Positions 17,949 to 27,594 are shown, counted from the first letter of the stretch. The stretch: 64,000 nucleotides of DNA from Nitrobacter winogradskyi Nb-255 (GCF_000012725.1 NC_007406.1:1020001-1084000), one strand, 5' to 3'. Notes: generated from the sequence alone by a model not told the origin. A program made the numbers and translations.

Positions 17949-20795
17949 ATGACCCTTGATCGATCGGACCAGCCTGACCGCAAGCCGATCCCGCGCGCCA
18001 CCTACCGGTTGCAACTTAACAAGGACTTCGGCTTCGACCAGGCCGCGGCGCTTGCGCCTTATCTCGCCAGGCTAGGAATAAGCCATGTCTATTGCTCGCC
18101 CTATCTGCGGGCACGCCCCGGCAGCACCCATGGCTACGACATCGTCAGCCACACCGAGCTGAATCCGGAGTTGGGCGACACCGCGGCCTTCGAGCGGATG
18201 GTTGCCGCGTTCCGGACGAACGGTCTCGGCCAGATTCTTGATTTCGTCCCGAACCACATGGGGGTGGGCGGCGCGGACAACCCGTGGTGGCTGGACGTGC
18301 TCGAATGGGGACCGGATTCGCAATTCGCGGGCTGGTTCGATATCGACTGGGAGTCGGATCGCCGTTACCTGCTAGGCAAGCTGCTTGTGCCGTTTCTGGG
18401 CGATCAGTACGGCGCCGAGTTGCAGTCGGGCGCGCTCCGCCTGAGGTTCGATGCCGAAGCCGGATCCCTCGCCGTATGGGCATATGAAACCCACAAGCTG
18501 CCCATTAGCCCGCTTCATTACGAACGCATTCTCGGCGATCGTCATCCGGACCTTGAACGCATCGGCGATGCGTTTGCCCATCTCTCGACATGGCGGCCGC
18601 ATATCGACCGCCGGGCTGCCGATCTCAAACTGGAACTGGCCGAGTCCGTTCGGTGCAATCCCGATCTGGCGGTCGCGATCGAGGCCGCGGTGGACCGGTT
18701 CAACGGCGAGGCTGGCGACCTGCAAAGCTGGTCGAAGCTGGACGCGCTGATCCGCGACCAGCACTGGCGCGCGGCCCACTTCCGCGTCGCGGCCGACGAC
18801 ATCAACTACCGGCGTTTCTTCAACATCAATGACCTGGCCGGGGTCCGGATGGAGTTGCCCCAGCTTTTCGACCACGCGCATTCGCTGGTGTTCCGGTTGC
18901 TCGAGCAGGGCGTGCTCGACGGAATCCGGCTGGACCACGTCGACGGACTTCTCGATCCGAAGGGATACTTTTCACGCCTGCGGGAGAAGGCCCCGCGTCC
19001 ATTTTATCTCGTTGTCGAGAAGATCCTCGCCTCTCATGAAAACCTTCGGGATGACTGGGATGTCGAGGGGACGACCGGTTACGAGTTCACGAACCTTGTG
19101 ACCGGTCTTCTGAACGACCCCGCAGGTCAGGAGAATCTCACTCGCCTCTACGCCGACTTCACCGGTGAGCGGGCGTCGTTCAGCGACATCGTCCGCGATT
19201 CGAAAATGCGGATCATGGAAAACGAGATGGCGAGCGAACTGAACGTGCTGGCCAGGGAGGCGGCGCGGGTGGCGCGCTCGAACCCGCGGACCGCCGATTT
19301 CACCAACAACGTCCTGCAGCGGGCGCTGAAGGAAATCATCGCGGTCTTCCCCGTCTACCGCACCTATGTTGACGGGTGCGGCGCGCCGACCCCTGCCGAC
19401 CGCCGCGATATTGATTGGGCCATGGCGCAGGCCCGCCGCAATGGCGCCGCCCTGGACCCCAGCGTTTTCGATTTCCTCCACCAGCTACTGACCTGCGACC
19501 TCGTCGCCGGGCCGCGCAGCGGCTTCAGCCGGGTGGAGGTGGTCCGTGTCGCCATGCGCGCACAGCAATACAGCGGCCCCGTGATGGCCAAGGGGCTCGA
19601 GGATACCGCCTTCTATCGCTACAACCGGATGCTGGCGCTGAACGAGGTCGGCGGCCACCCCGACCAGTTCAGCGTAAGCATATCCGCCTTTCATCATGCC
19701 AACGCGCAGCGGGCGAAACGAACGCCGCATGCCATGCTGAGCACCGCCACGCACGACACCAAGCGCGGCGAGGATACGCGCGCGCGGCTGGCGGTGCTGT
19801 CGGAGATACCGGACGACTGGGCTCAGCACGTTGCGCTGTGGAGCCGGATGCTGCGGGCGCGCAACGCAGGAAATGCCGACGAAGTGCCGCCCGATCGCAA
19901 TGACGAATATGCGTTCTATCAACTCCTGCTTGGGGTATGGCCGGCCCGACTCTCGGCGGGCCAGCTTGATCCGGGGGAAGTGGACGCATTTCGCCAGCGG
20001 ATCGAAGGCGCCATGACGAAAGCCATGCGCGAAGCCAAGGTCCATACGACCTGGGCCGCGCCAAACGCCGCATACGAAGACGCCGTGCTGGAGTTCATTG
20101 GCTATGCGCTGGACACCTCGCGCACCAATCCCTTCCTTGAGTCCTTTTCTGCGTTTCAGCAGCGCGTGGCCACCCTTGGCGCTTTGAACAGTCTCATTCA
20201 GGTTGTGCTGAAACTCACGGCGCCCGGCGTGCCGGATATCTATCAGGGCACGGAGCTCTGGGACTTCAGCATGGTCGATCCGGATAATCGTCGCGCCGTC
20301 GATTACGACACCCGGAGAACATCACTGGCATCCCTGGAATCCGGCGAGGGTGATCTTGCGGAGCTTCTTGAAAACTGGCGTGACGGCCGTTTGAAACTCC
20401 GCCTCATTGCCGAGACGTTGGCGCTGCGCCGGCGCGAACCCGAACTGTTCGTGGACGGCTCCTATGAAGCGCTCCCTGCCACAGGGCCGCAGGCCGACCG
20501 TCTCTGCGCATTCATGCGCGCGGGCGAACATAGCGCGCTGGTGACCGCGGTAGCTCTGTACCCGTCCCGTGGGCATCAGGCTGAGACGTGGGGTGACTGC
20601 AACCTCGCTCTGCCGTCCGAGGCCGCTCCGCAGCGATGGACTGAACTGTTCAGCGGACGTGAACTCACGCTTTCGCAAGGATCGCTTCTGGCCCGCGACC
20701 TGTTCGCCAGCCTCCCTGTGGCGCTGCTTACGCCTTCCGCCTCGGATTCCACCAGAAGCGGAAAGGCTCTGGCGGCGGAGCCCGTGATAGTCTAA
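17949..20795 (+). CDS. treY: Maltooligosyl trehalose synthase
   Basis: A 948-residue GH13 enzyme that isomerises the reducing-end alpha-1,4 bond of maltooligosaccharides to the alpha,alpha-1,1 linkage of trehalose. The four GH13 regions are visible: DFVPNHMG (region I), GIRLDHVDGL with the nucleophile Asp (II), the acid/base Glu in VVEKILASHE (III), and STATHDTKRGED (IV). The N-terminal RATYRLQLNKDFGFDQAA and GVPDIYQGTELWDFSMVDPD are TreY-specific. TreZ, its usual partner, is not in the window. The length is typical. Confidence 0.95.
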   Translation: MTLDRSDQPDRKPIPRATYRLQLNKDFGFDQAAALAPYLARLGISHVYCSPYLRARPGSTHGYDIVSHTELNPELGDTAAFERMVAAFRTNGLGQILDFVPNHMGVGGADNPWWLDVLEWGPDSQFAGWFDIDWESDRRYLLGKLLVPFLGDQYGAELQSGALRLRFDAEAGSLAVWAYETHKLPISPLHYERILGDRHPDLERIGDAFAHLSTWRPHIDRRAADLKLELAESVRCNPDLAVAIEAAVDRFNGEAGDLQSWSKLDALIRDQHWRAAHFRVAADDINYRRFFNINDLAGVRMELPQLFDHAHSLVFRLLEQGVLDGIRLDHVDGLLDPKGYFSRLREKAPRPFYLVVEKILASHENLRDDWDVEGTTGYEFTNLVTGLLNDPAGQENLTRLYADFTGERASFSDIVRDSKMRIMENEMASELNVLAREAARVARSNPRTADFTNNVLQRALKEIIAVFPVYRTYVDGCGAPTPADRRDIDWAMAQARRNGAALDPSVFDFLHQLLTCDLVAGPRSGFSRVEVVRVAMRAQQYSGPVMAKGLEDTAFYRYNRMLALNEVGGHPDQFSVSISAFHHANAQRAKRTPHAMLSTATHDTKRGEDTRARLAVLSEIPDDWAQHVALWSRMLRARNAGNADEVPPDRNDEYAFYQLLLGVWPARLSAGQLDPGEVDAFRQRIEGAMTKAMREAKVHTTWAAPNAAYEDAVLEFIGYALDTSRTNPFLESFSAFQQRVATLGALNSLIQVVLKLTAPGVPDIYQGTELWDFSMVDPDNRRAVDYDTRRTSLASLESGEGDLAELLENWRDGRLKLRLIAETLALRRREPELFVDGSYEALPATGPQADRLCAFMRAGEHSALVTAVALYPSRGHQAETWGDCNLALPSEAAPQRWTELFSGRELTLSQGSLLARDLFASLPVALLTPSASDSTRSGKALAAEPVIV

Positions 20796-20955
20796 GAAAC
20801 CATTACAGTAATAGAAGCCGAAGCCATCCCCACGAATAGACATCAGCCCTATCAGTCTTGAACGGAAGGCGCCGCGACAGCGGCTCTCCTTTCTTGTCCG
20901 TTGTGAACTCCTCGCTTTCCTCAACAACAACGAACCCACGCGGTACTCGCTTATC

Positions 20956-21177
20956 ATGCCTATTTTCAGCTACTTCATCACAGATCTGGCCGAGCGCAAA
21001 TCGAAACCCATCAAGGTCCCCCTGCAAAACCACGAGGAGGCCGTGATGTACGGGACCCTTCTGGCTCGCGAGATGCTGGGTGATACGCCCGAACTCCCTG
21101 ATAACGGGATGTGCATCACCATTCTTAACGACGAGGGCGAAACCGTTTCCATCCTGCCTTTTGGTTCCGTGAACTGA
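20956..21177 (+). CDS. Small DUF6894-like protein
   Basis: A 73-residue soluble protein beginning MPIFSYFITDLAERKSKPIK. A central EEAVMYGTLLAREMLGD helix and a final strand (MCITILNDEGETVSILPF) resemble the DUF6894 family abundant in Bradyrhizobiaceae. Function unknown. The family call is tentative. Confidence 0.55.
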   Translation: MPIFSYFITDLAERKSKPIKVPLQNHEEAVMYGTLLAREMLGDTPELPDNGMCITILNDEGETVSILPFGSVN

Positions 21178-21841
21178 CCACACCATGAAAGTCCTGGGCG
21201 TTCGTTCATCGAACGTCAGGATCGTTTGACAGCGGATGGCATGCCGATGCGCCGAGAGCATAACCGCATGTTCTTTTCGTAAGCCGCCGCTTCTCGATCT
21301 CCCGCTTGCATTGATGTGTTGCGGGTCGGTTTATTAAAACAGTTCCAGAGTCTTTCACCGTTTCATGGAAACGGTGAAAGACTCTTTTTATGTTTTGAAG
21401 CGTTTCCTTTACGCGAACCGGATTCACTTCGCTCGAAAACGCTATAAAATTATCTTGAGTCTGTTCCGAGAACGCGGACGGCTGGGAGCCGGCACGGGCC
21501 AATGGTTGTCGATCGTGCCGGCCTGAGGCGTGATCATCTTTTCCTTTGCGGTGGCAGTTTCCGCCGCTGCGCGGTCGAGGAGCGTGATCCGTGTCGCTCG
21601 CCTCATCGTGGATACCAACGCCGGAGGCGGGTTGCCGCCACAAAAAAAAGCGGCGATGGGCCTTTCAATTGCACCGTCTTGAGACGCTCCGCATCGACAT
21701 GATTCCTTCCGTGCCGGATTTCGATTGACGGGAATTGAAGGAATGGATCAAGCTGTTCGGGCAGGACGAGCCTGCCGGGTGAGGGCGTCGATAAGAAAGC
21801 TGATCGTCGACAGCGCGACCGCATGACGAAAGGAAGCCCCA
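21178..21841. other. Intergenic region upstream of mosB
   Basis: I find no supported gene in these 664 bases. They hold an inverted dispersed repeat (21346-21446). At about 21548-21660 there is a GC-rich stretch whose ends GTGGCAG and TTGCCGCCAC could pair to form a long stem-loop. No ModE-type palindrome is visible before mosB. Confidence 0.4.
21346..21446 (-). repeat. Dispersed intergenic repeat, copy 3, inverted
   Basis: Read on the minus strand it begins TATAGCGTTTTCGAGCGAAG and ends in a strong hairpin, AGAGTCTTTCACCGTTTC / GAAACGGTGAAAGACTCT. On the plus strand that hairpin is followed by TTTTTA and could act as a terminator. Confidence 0.75.
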
Positions 21842-22651
21842 ATGGCCACCACCTCGGAACTTGAGCAACTCCTGATGCAGCGTTCGCTGACCGACGCGCA
21901 GCTTCTGGCTGCCGCGGACGCTTCGGCGAATTTTCGAATCCTGCCTGACGCGACGGTCCTCAAGATCGGCGGACAGAGCGTGATCGACCGCGGCCGCGCC
22001 GCGGTCTATCCGCTCGTGGATGAGATCGTCGCCGCCCGCAAGGACCACAAGCTGCTGATCGGCACGGGCGCAGGCACCAGGGCCCGGCATCTTTACTCGA
22101 TCTCGGCCGGGCTCGGCTTGCCGGCTGGTGTGCTCTCGCAACTCGGAGCATCGGTGGCCAGCCAGAACGCGATAATGCTGGGGCAGCTTCTCGCCAAGCA
22201 CGGAATATCAGCGGTCGACGGCGCCGGTCTCTCGGCTGTACCGTTATATCTGTCCGAAGTTAACGTGGTCATCTTCAGCGGCATGCCGCCTTACGGCCTG
22301 TGGATGCGTCCCGACTCCGAGGGCGTCATCCCGCCGTACCGCACGGATGCGGGATGTTTTCTGATTGCCGAACAGTTTGGATGCAAGGCGATGATCTTCG
22401 TGAAGGACGAAGACGGCCTTTACACCGCCAATCCCAAGACCTCGAAGGGCGCCACCCTGATTCCAAAGATATCGGTCGCCGAAATGAAGGCGAAGGGCTT
22501 GCAGGACTCGATCCTCGAATTCCGGATGCTCGACCTGCTTGAGTCGGCGCGCAATGTCCGCGAGGTGCAGGTTGTGAATGGCCTCGTCCCCGGCAACCTG
22601 ACCCGCGCGCTCTCCGGCGAGCACGTTGGAACCATTATCACCGCGAGCTGA
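21842..22651 (+). CDS. mosB: Molybdenum storage protein, beta subunit
   Basis: A 269-residue amino-acid-kinase-fold protein very like Azotobacter MosB. With MosA it forms an (alpha-beta)3 cage that uses ATP to store polyoxomolybdate. Diagnostic stretches are LPDATVLKIGGQSVIDRGRA (nucleotide site), LLIGTGAGTRARHLYSI, SGMPPYGLWMRP, PPYRTDAGCFLIAEQFGCK, VKDEDGLYTANPKTSKGA and EHVGTIITAS at the end. AAGGAAG precedes the ATG. mosA follows after 12 bases. It probably buffers molybdenum for nitrite oxidoreductase. Confidence 0.93.
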   Translation: MATTSELEQLLMQRSLTDAQLLAAADASANFRILPDATVLKIGGQSVIDRGRAAVYPLVDEIVAARKDHKLLIGTGAGTRARHLYSISAGLGLPAGVLSQLGASVASQNAIMLGQLLAKHGISAVDGAGLSAVPLYLSEVNVVIFSGMPPYGLWMRPDSEGVIPPYRTDAGCFLIAEQFGCKAMIFVKDEDGLYTANPKTSKGATLIPKISVAEMKAKGLQDSILEFRMLDLLESARNVREVQVVNGLVPGNLTRALSGEHVGTIITAS

Positions 22652-22663
22652 AGGGAGGTCACG

Positions 22664-23497
22664 ATGGCCGACACCAACGACAAGATCAAGCACGTCGCTT
22701 CGCCGCTCGCGCGCCAGACGCTGCTCGACGGAGCGCTTACCGCTCCCGTCGCCGGCAAGCGGCCGATCCGGTTGCTGCCGTGGCTGCAGGTGGTGAAGAT
22801 CGGTGGCCGCTCCATCATGGATCGCGGCCGGGACGCAATTCTTCCGATCGTGGACGAGATCCGGAAACTCCTGCCCGAGCATCGCCTGCTCATTTTGACC
22901 GGCGCGGGAATCCGCGCGCGGCATGTCTACGGCGTCGGCCTCGATCTCGGCCTTCCGGTCGGCTCGCTTGCGCCGCTTGCCGCGAGCGAGGCGGGGCAGA
23001 ATGGTCACATTCTCGGGGCGTTGCTCGCCCCCGACGGCGTTTCCTATATCGAGCATCCGACCATCGCGAGCCAGTTGGCGATTCACCTTTCGGCGGCCCG
23101 CGCGGTGGTGGGAAGCGCGTTCCCTCCCTATCACCATCACGAGTTTCCGGGCTCCCGTATTCCTCCGCACCGGGCGGATACCGGCGCGTTTCTGCTCGCC
23201 GACGCGCTCGGCGCGGCCGGTGTCACCATCGTGGAGGACGTGGACGGGGTGTATACGGCGGACCCCAGCGGTCCCGACGGAAAGAAAGCGGAATTGCTTC
23301 GCGAGACCAGCGCCGCCGATCTCGCAAAGTTCAAGGGTACGTTGCCGATCGATACCGCCTTGGTCGAGGTCATGGCGACGGCTCGTCACATCGAGCGCGT
23401 GCAGGTCGTGAACGGGCTTGTGCCGGGACGGCTGACCGCCGCGCTACGCGGCGAGCATGTCGGAACGATCATTCATACCGGTGCGCATCAGGGCTGA
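22664..23497 (+). CDS. mosA: Molybdenum storage protein, alpha subunit
   Basis: A 277-residue subunit matching Azotobacter Mos[61 protein letters not shown], the His-rich molybdate-binding segment [37 protein letters not shown] and a terminal EHVGTII. The HHH motif that contacts oxomolybdate clusters is intact. It follows mosB by 12 bases with a GGGAGG ribosome site. The order beta then alpha should give both subunits from one transcript. Confidence 0.93.
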   Translation: MADTNDKIKHVASPLARQTLLDGALTAPVAGKRPIRLLPWLQVVKIGGRSIMDRGRDAILPIVDEIRKLLPEHRLLILTGAGIRARHVYGVGLDLGLPVGSLAPLAASEAGQNGHILGALLAPDGVSYIEHPTIASQLAIHLSAARAVVGSAFPPYHHHEFPGSRIPPHRADTGAFLLADALGAAGVTIVEDVDGVYTADPSGPDGKKAELLRETSAADLAKFKGTLPIDTALVEVMATARHIERVQVVNGLVPGRLTAALRGEHVGTIIHTGAHQG

Positions 23498-23588
23498 GCC
23501 AAACTCCCGTCATATACCGGAGAACCCAGCGGTTCTCCGGTCGTCGATCGCGCGGGAGCCGCTCACGCATCTGGGCCTCGGATATGGC

Positions 23589-25709
23589 TCAGCCTTCAGC
23601 CATGCGATCGCCGGATTCCACCAGGCGATACTGACTTTCGCTGAAGCTTCCAAAGGTGGCGAGGACGATCGATTTGATCGAAGCCTCGGCCTTCAGGAGC
23701 ATCTCCTCAAATTCTCCCTCGGGCGTGGATTCCGCGACCACGCCGCCTCCCACGCCGATGGAGAGCCGCCCATCAGCCAGTACGATGGATCGGATCACGA
23801 TGCTTAGATCAGCAGCGCCGTCGTCGCCGAGCCAGCCAAGTGAGCCGGAATAGATGCCTCGGGCGCGCTGCTCCAACTGATCGATAAGTTCCACAGTGCG
23901 GAATTTCGGCGCTCCCGTCATTGATCCGCCCGGAAACGCGCCGCCGCGCAGCACATCGATGAGCGTATGCCCCGGCTTCAGAACGCCGCGTATCGTACTC
24001 ACCAGTTGGTGGACGGTCTGATATGTTTCGACGTCAAACAGGCGCGAGACTGATACGGTTCCGGTCTCGCAACAGCGCGACAGATCGTGGCGCAGGAGAT
24101 CGACGATCATTCCGTTCTCGGCCCGGTTCTTCCGATCGGCCCGCAGCATTTCGGCCAGCTTCTTGTCCTCCACCGGATCGGTGGCGCGCCGGATCGTTCC
24201 CTTGATCGGCTTTGCTTCGATGTTGCCCTCGGTATCGACCGCAAGGAATCGCTCCGGCGAGGCGCTGAGGATGGCTCCGCCGGGCCATTTGATGAAAGCA
24301 GCAAACGGGGCGGGATTGACGCTCCTCATTGCGCGATAAACCCGCAGCGGTTCGACCGTGGCAGAGCAGGACAACTCGCTGGTCAAACAGACCTGATAAG
24401 TCTCCCCTTGCGCGATCAGGTCGAGACAACGGGTGACCTTGGAAAGATAGTCCGATCTTCCATCCTTCATGAGGAACGAGAGTGGGTTAGGGTCGATCGC
24501 GTCGGGAGAATTCATGGGCGGGCGTCTCGCCGATTCGATCCGCTTGAGCGTGGAGCGAATCCAGTGCTGCGCGCGAGCGGCTTCCTCAGGACTGTCGATC
24601 GCGCATAGGTAACTTGTCCCATCACGATGGTTGACGGCGATGAACCTGTCCGGGCGGATCCATAAGGCGTCGGGTGTTGCAGCCCGCCGCGTGGTCGGCG
24701 AACCGCAATCATGTCGTAGCTCGTAACTAAACCATCCGACATGACCGCCAGCGAAAGGACAGGGCGGCGCCGATTGCGGCCGGCCCAGTTGCTCCCTTTG
24801 AAGGTACTCGAATAGATCGGCGTTCTCTGTTCGGCGGCCGTGAGCATCCTCGATAATGATCTGCCGGTCGATGCTGCGATACTGCGCCGTCGCCGCATGG
24901 GGTCCTGATGCGTCTCCCATGTATGACCATTGCGGCAGCGGGGATCCGGCAAGATTGCTGTCGAGCCAGAAGGCGAAGGGCTGATCAGCAAAGAGTGAAC
25001 AGAAAACCGCCTCGGTGTCGATCGCGCGCGGGATCTCGAACCAGAATGCTTTGCGGGCCGTCGCAACAGGCGGCGCGGCGCGCCGCTTGTTCGTCCGTGG
25101 TGGCGGCGGTGTTGAGGTTCTTCCTGTGAAGCGTAACGAAAGATCGCGAAAGTTTCGTAGCAGGACCTTGCCGCCCTCGGTGAGAAATGATTCCGGATGA
25201 AATTGAACGCCCCATTGCGGGCGGCCGTGACGGGCGATGCCCATGATGAGGCCATCCTCGGTCCAGGCGATTTCCTCAAGAGTGGAGGGAAGGGGGCGCT
25301 GGACTACAAAAGAGTGATAGCGGGCCGCGTTGAACCAGGGCGGCATGTTGGCGAAAAGGCCGGATCCCTGATGCGCAATTCTGGATGTGTGCCCGTGGAT
25401 GAGCGAGGGAGCCCGCGCCAACGACGCGCCTGCCGCGAGGGCGAGACCCTGATGTCCTAAACACACGCCAAGCAAGGGAGCAGTGGCCGATTCGATCGCA
25501 GCCTTCGATAAGCCGAAATCCGCTGCCCGGTCGGGTCGTCCCGGACCAGGCGAGATAACGATATTATCGAATCGTTCTCCGGAGAGCTCGTCCCATGACA
25601 AGGCATCGTTGCGGACGACCAGGGGATCTTCCTGGTTTATATCTGCGATCAAGTGCACCAAGTTGTAGGTGAATGAATCGTAGTTGTCGATTATCAGCGT
25701 CCTCACCAC
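23589..25709 (-). CDS. pabAB: Fused aminodeoxychorismate synthase (PabA-PabB)
   Basis: A 706-residue fusion. Residues 1-195 form a class I glutamine amidotransferase (IIDNYDSFTYNLVHLIAD, Cys nucleophile in GVCLGHQG, His-Glu in VQFHPES). An 80-residue linker and a divergent N-terminal PabB region follow, then the chorismate-binding domain (about 420-690) with GETYQVCLTSEL, ILSASPERFL, PIKGTIRR and GSMTGAPKFRTVELID. The Lys of PIKGT distinguishes PabB from anthranilate synthase (PIAGT). The enzyme makes aminodeoxychorismate for folate. It is a single gene, convergent with mosBA. Confidence 0.9.
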   Translation of the reverse strand: MVRTLIIDNYDSFTYNLVHLIADINQEDPLVVRNDALSWDELSGERFDNIVISPGPGRPDRAADFGLSKAAIESATAPLLGVCLGHQGLALAAGASLARAPSLIHGHTSRIAHQGSGLFANMPPWFNAARYHSFVVQRPLPSTLEEIAWTEDGLIMGIARHGRPQWGVQFHPESFLTEGGKVLLRNFRDLSLRFTGRTSTPPPPRTNKRRAAPPVATARKAFWFEIPRAIDTEAVFCSLFADQPFAFWLDSNLAGSPLPQWSYMGDASGPHAATAQYRSIDRQIIIEDAHGRRTENADLFEYLQREQLGRPQSAPPCPFAGGHVGWFSYELRHDCGSPTTRRAATPDALWIRPDRFIAVNHRDGTSYLCAIDSPEEAARAQHWIRSTLKRIESARRPPMNSPDAIDPNPLSFLMKDGRSDYLSKVTRCLDLIAQGETYQVCLTSELSCSATVEPLRVYRAMRSVNPAPFAAFIKWPGGAILSASPERFLAVDTEGNIEAKPIKGTIRRATDPVEDKKLAEMLRADRKNRAENGMIVDLLRHDLSRCCETGTVSVSRLFDVETYQTVHQLVSTIRGVLKPGHTLIDVLRGGAFPGGSMTGAPKFRTVELIDQLEQRARGIYSGSLGWLGDDGAADLSIVIRSIVLADGRLSIGVGGGVVAESTPEGEFEEMLLKAEASIKSIVLATFGSFSESQYRLVESGDRMAEG

Positions 25710-26029
25710 ATGACCTCGGCATGCATTGGTTCCCGCCCGAAGGGATGGCGGGAATTGATCGATCGGAAATGATCGCAGGAAGAGTCAAGTACGATACATT
25801 TATCCCCGAAGTCTCGCATTCGCTACAGACGTCGAGCTCCTGAGAGCCTCATATATCGCGTATATAGCGCTTCCGCCTTTGCAATGAACCATTGTGTCGT
25901 TGGGAAGACCGATCAGGTACGAAAGGACACCACGCGCGCTGGAGCGCTACCAGGTTTGGAGCTTTGAGATCGGCTTGATTTTCGATATCATGGTGCTGCG
26001 GCGGATGTTTGGATTGAGGAGAGAACTGC
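25710..26029. other. Divergent promoter region between pabAB and the stress-protein gene
   Basis: There is no gene here. An AT-rich block at 25847-25869 contains TATATAGCG, an exact ModE right half-site. Five bases to the left lies CCTCATATA, which matches the left arm only in its ATATA part. The block is a weak operator candidate or just an AT-rich promoter. Confidence 0.35.
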
Positions 26030-26824
26030 ATGTTCAAGGACATCATTCTTCATCTGGAGCGCGACCCCTCGCGGGATATCGCCCGAGATTTCGGCGTCTC
26101 GATAGCCGAAGCTTTCTCCGCCCACTTGACGGCGCTGATATTTAACTTCGAGGCGAATATTCCCGCGGATGCTCTTGGCGATCTCTTTGCCGAGAGTGAG
26201 GCAGAGGCGCGCGGCGCAATTGAGCGTTTTGAGCTGGCTACGAAACTCGGCGCTCTCTCGGCTGAACCGCGTCTTGTTTCAGGAACACCTAAGACGTTCT
26301 CGGAAATAGCGCGCTGTTTTGATCTCAGTATCGTCATGCAGTCCGATGATCATAAGGGCATCAACAATAGCATTCTTATCGAAACGACGCTGTTTGATTC
26401 CGGCCGGCCGCTCATTATCGTTCCCAGCACTCAGCGGGAAACTCTGAAGCTCGAAAAAGTCGTGTGCTGTTGGGATGGAAGCCGCACTGCTGCGCGCGCC
26501 ATCAATGATGCGCTGCCGTTTCTGAAAAAAGCCAGCGCTGTCGAGTTGCTCATTGTTGAAGATGAGAAGACCGCGAATGAGAAGGTTCATGGGACTGAAA
26601 TCGGACGGCATCTCGCTCGACATGATATCAAGGTTGGGGTGGAAACGATACCAGCGGCTGATATGGACATTGCGAATGCGATTCTATCGCATGTTGCGGG
26701 CAGTCCGACGAGTCTGCTTGTCATGGGTGGCTATGGACACTCTCGCCTGCGTGAGTTTGTATTCGGGGGAGCCACGCGCGGAATGCTCTCGGCGATGACC
26801 GTTCCCGTTTTCATGTCGCATTGA
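26030..26824 (+). CDS. Universal stress protein (UspA family)
   Basis: A 264-residue cytosolic protein. The N-terminal half (LHLERDPSRDIARDFGVSIA) is diverged. The C-terminal half (about 145-264) is a Usp domain with a KVVCCWDGSRTAARAIND start and the MGGYGHSRLREFVFGGATRG phosphate-binding loop, G-x2-G-x9-G(S/T)-like. Length and two-half layout match the UspA proteins common in rhizobia. A GAGGAGAG ribosome site precedes the ATG. It probably binds ATP. Confidence 0.85.
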   Translation: MFKDIILHLERDPSRDIARDFGVSIAEAFSAHLTALIFNFEANIPADALGDLFAESEAEARGAIERFELATKLGALSAEPRLVSGTPKTFSEIARCFDLSIVMQSDDHKGINNSILIETTLFDSGRPLIIVPSTQRETLKLEKVVCCWDGSRTAARAINDALPFLKKASAVELLIVEDEKTANEKVHGTEIGRHLARHDIKVGVETIPAADMDIANAILSHVAGSPTSLLVMGGYGHSRLREFVFGGATRGMLSAMTVPVFMSH

Positions 26825-26853
26825 AGTGGGATGGCGATGCTGAAAGGATCATT

Positions 26854-26955
26854 GCGCTAAAGCGCCTTCAATTACCGGTCCGCTAGAATATCCGCGAGTT
26901 CCTTTTGCCTGTCAGTAAGGTTGCGGTTGGCCCTCAATCACCAGTCCGCTAGAAT
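26854..26955 (+). CRISPR. Minimal type II-C CRISPR array: two repeats, one 30-base spacer
   Basis: Two 36-base units end identically in GTCCGCTAGAAT at 26889 and 26955, exactly 66 bases apart. The right unit (26920-26955, starting GTTGCGGTTGGCCCTCAATC) has the form of alphaproteobacterial type II-C repeats. The left unit (26854-26889) matches it in 23 of its last 26 bases but is degenerate in its first ten. The spacer is 26890-26919. The array lies next to cas2, as expected. Confidence 0.7.
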
Positions 26956-26968
26956 ACAAGTCGGATCA

Positions 26969-26992
26969 AGGCCCTGGAAACAGGGCCTTTTT
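26969..26992 (+). terminator. Rho-independent terminator between the CRISPR array and cas2
   Basis: A stem AAGGCCCTG / CAGGGCCTT with a GAAA loop is followed by further T residues on the plus strand. It could end a plus-strand crRNA precursor. A hairpin of this kind is also what the 3' end of a tracrRNA would look like. Confidence 0.6.
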
Positions 26993-27027
26993 CCTTGCTT
27001 TGGAGAAGGGCGATCCACGTGAATCCC

Positions 27028-27333
27028 TCAGAATAGAACGAACTGATTCGGATTTTCCGGGCTTCGTTCGCGTTTTCTTCCCCGATAGGTCCGGATGTTT
27101 TCGTACTGCTTGTCGGTGATCGCCATAATGTGGATCTTTCCGGACGCCGGCATGAACTGTTCGATCTTGCGTTCGTAAGCCGCGGCCTGTTCCTTGCCCG
27201 CGCAGAACCGCAAATATACAGAAAACTGGCTCATCTCGAAGCCCAGATCGAGAAGCTTCAGTCGAAAGCCGCTGGCCGCTTTTCGTTCTTTCTTGGTGCC
27301 GACCGGCAGGTCGAACAGGACGACAAGCCACAT
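27028..27333 (-). CDS. cas2: CRISPR-associated Cas2, type II
   Basis: A 101-residue Cas2, the structural partner of Cas1 in spacer acquisition. The start MWLVVLFDLPVGTKKERK has the ferredoxin-like first strand with the conserved Asp. KLLDLGFEMSQFSVYLRFC and a terminal QFVLF are typical of type II-C Cas2. The ATG at 27333 is chosen because the longer upstream frame is the shadowed tail of cas1. It is the only intact cas gene here, 60 bases after the cas1 stop. Confidence 0.9.
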   Translation of the reverse strand: MWLVVLFDLPVGTKKERKAASGFRLKLLDLGFEMSQFSVYLRFCAGKEQAAAYERKIEQFMPASGKIHIMAITDKQYENIRTYRGRKRERSPENPNQFVLF

Positions 27334-27594
27334 GATCCGATATCCTGAAAGTGCTGGCGGTGATCTCGATCTGGTCGGGGCGCCCGCCATGTTCACAAGC
27401 CCAGAGGCAGGCCCGGCTGCGGCAAGGCCAGTCGATTGATCTCGCCGGCGTAGGCCTTCGCCAGTGAGCTCGCCAGGCGCTCGAGGCAAACCATCATCGG
27501 GCTCAATCCCTCGCTCGTGGGGAGGTCGATGACCATCGTGCGAGCCAGCGCCGCCTTGGCATCGGTTGTGACATCGACGACTCCCTCGATCTTA

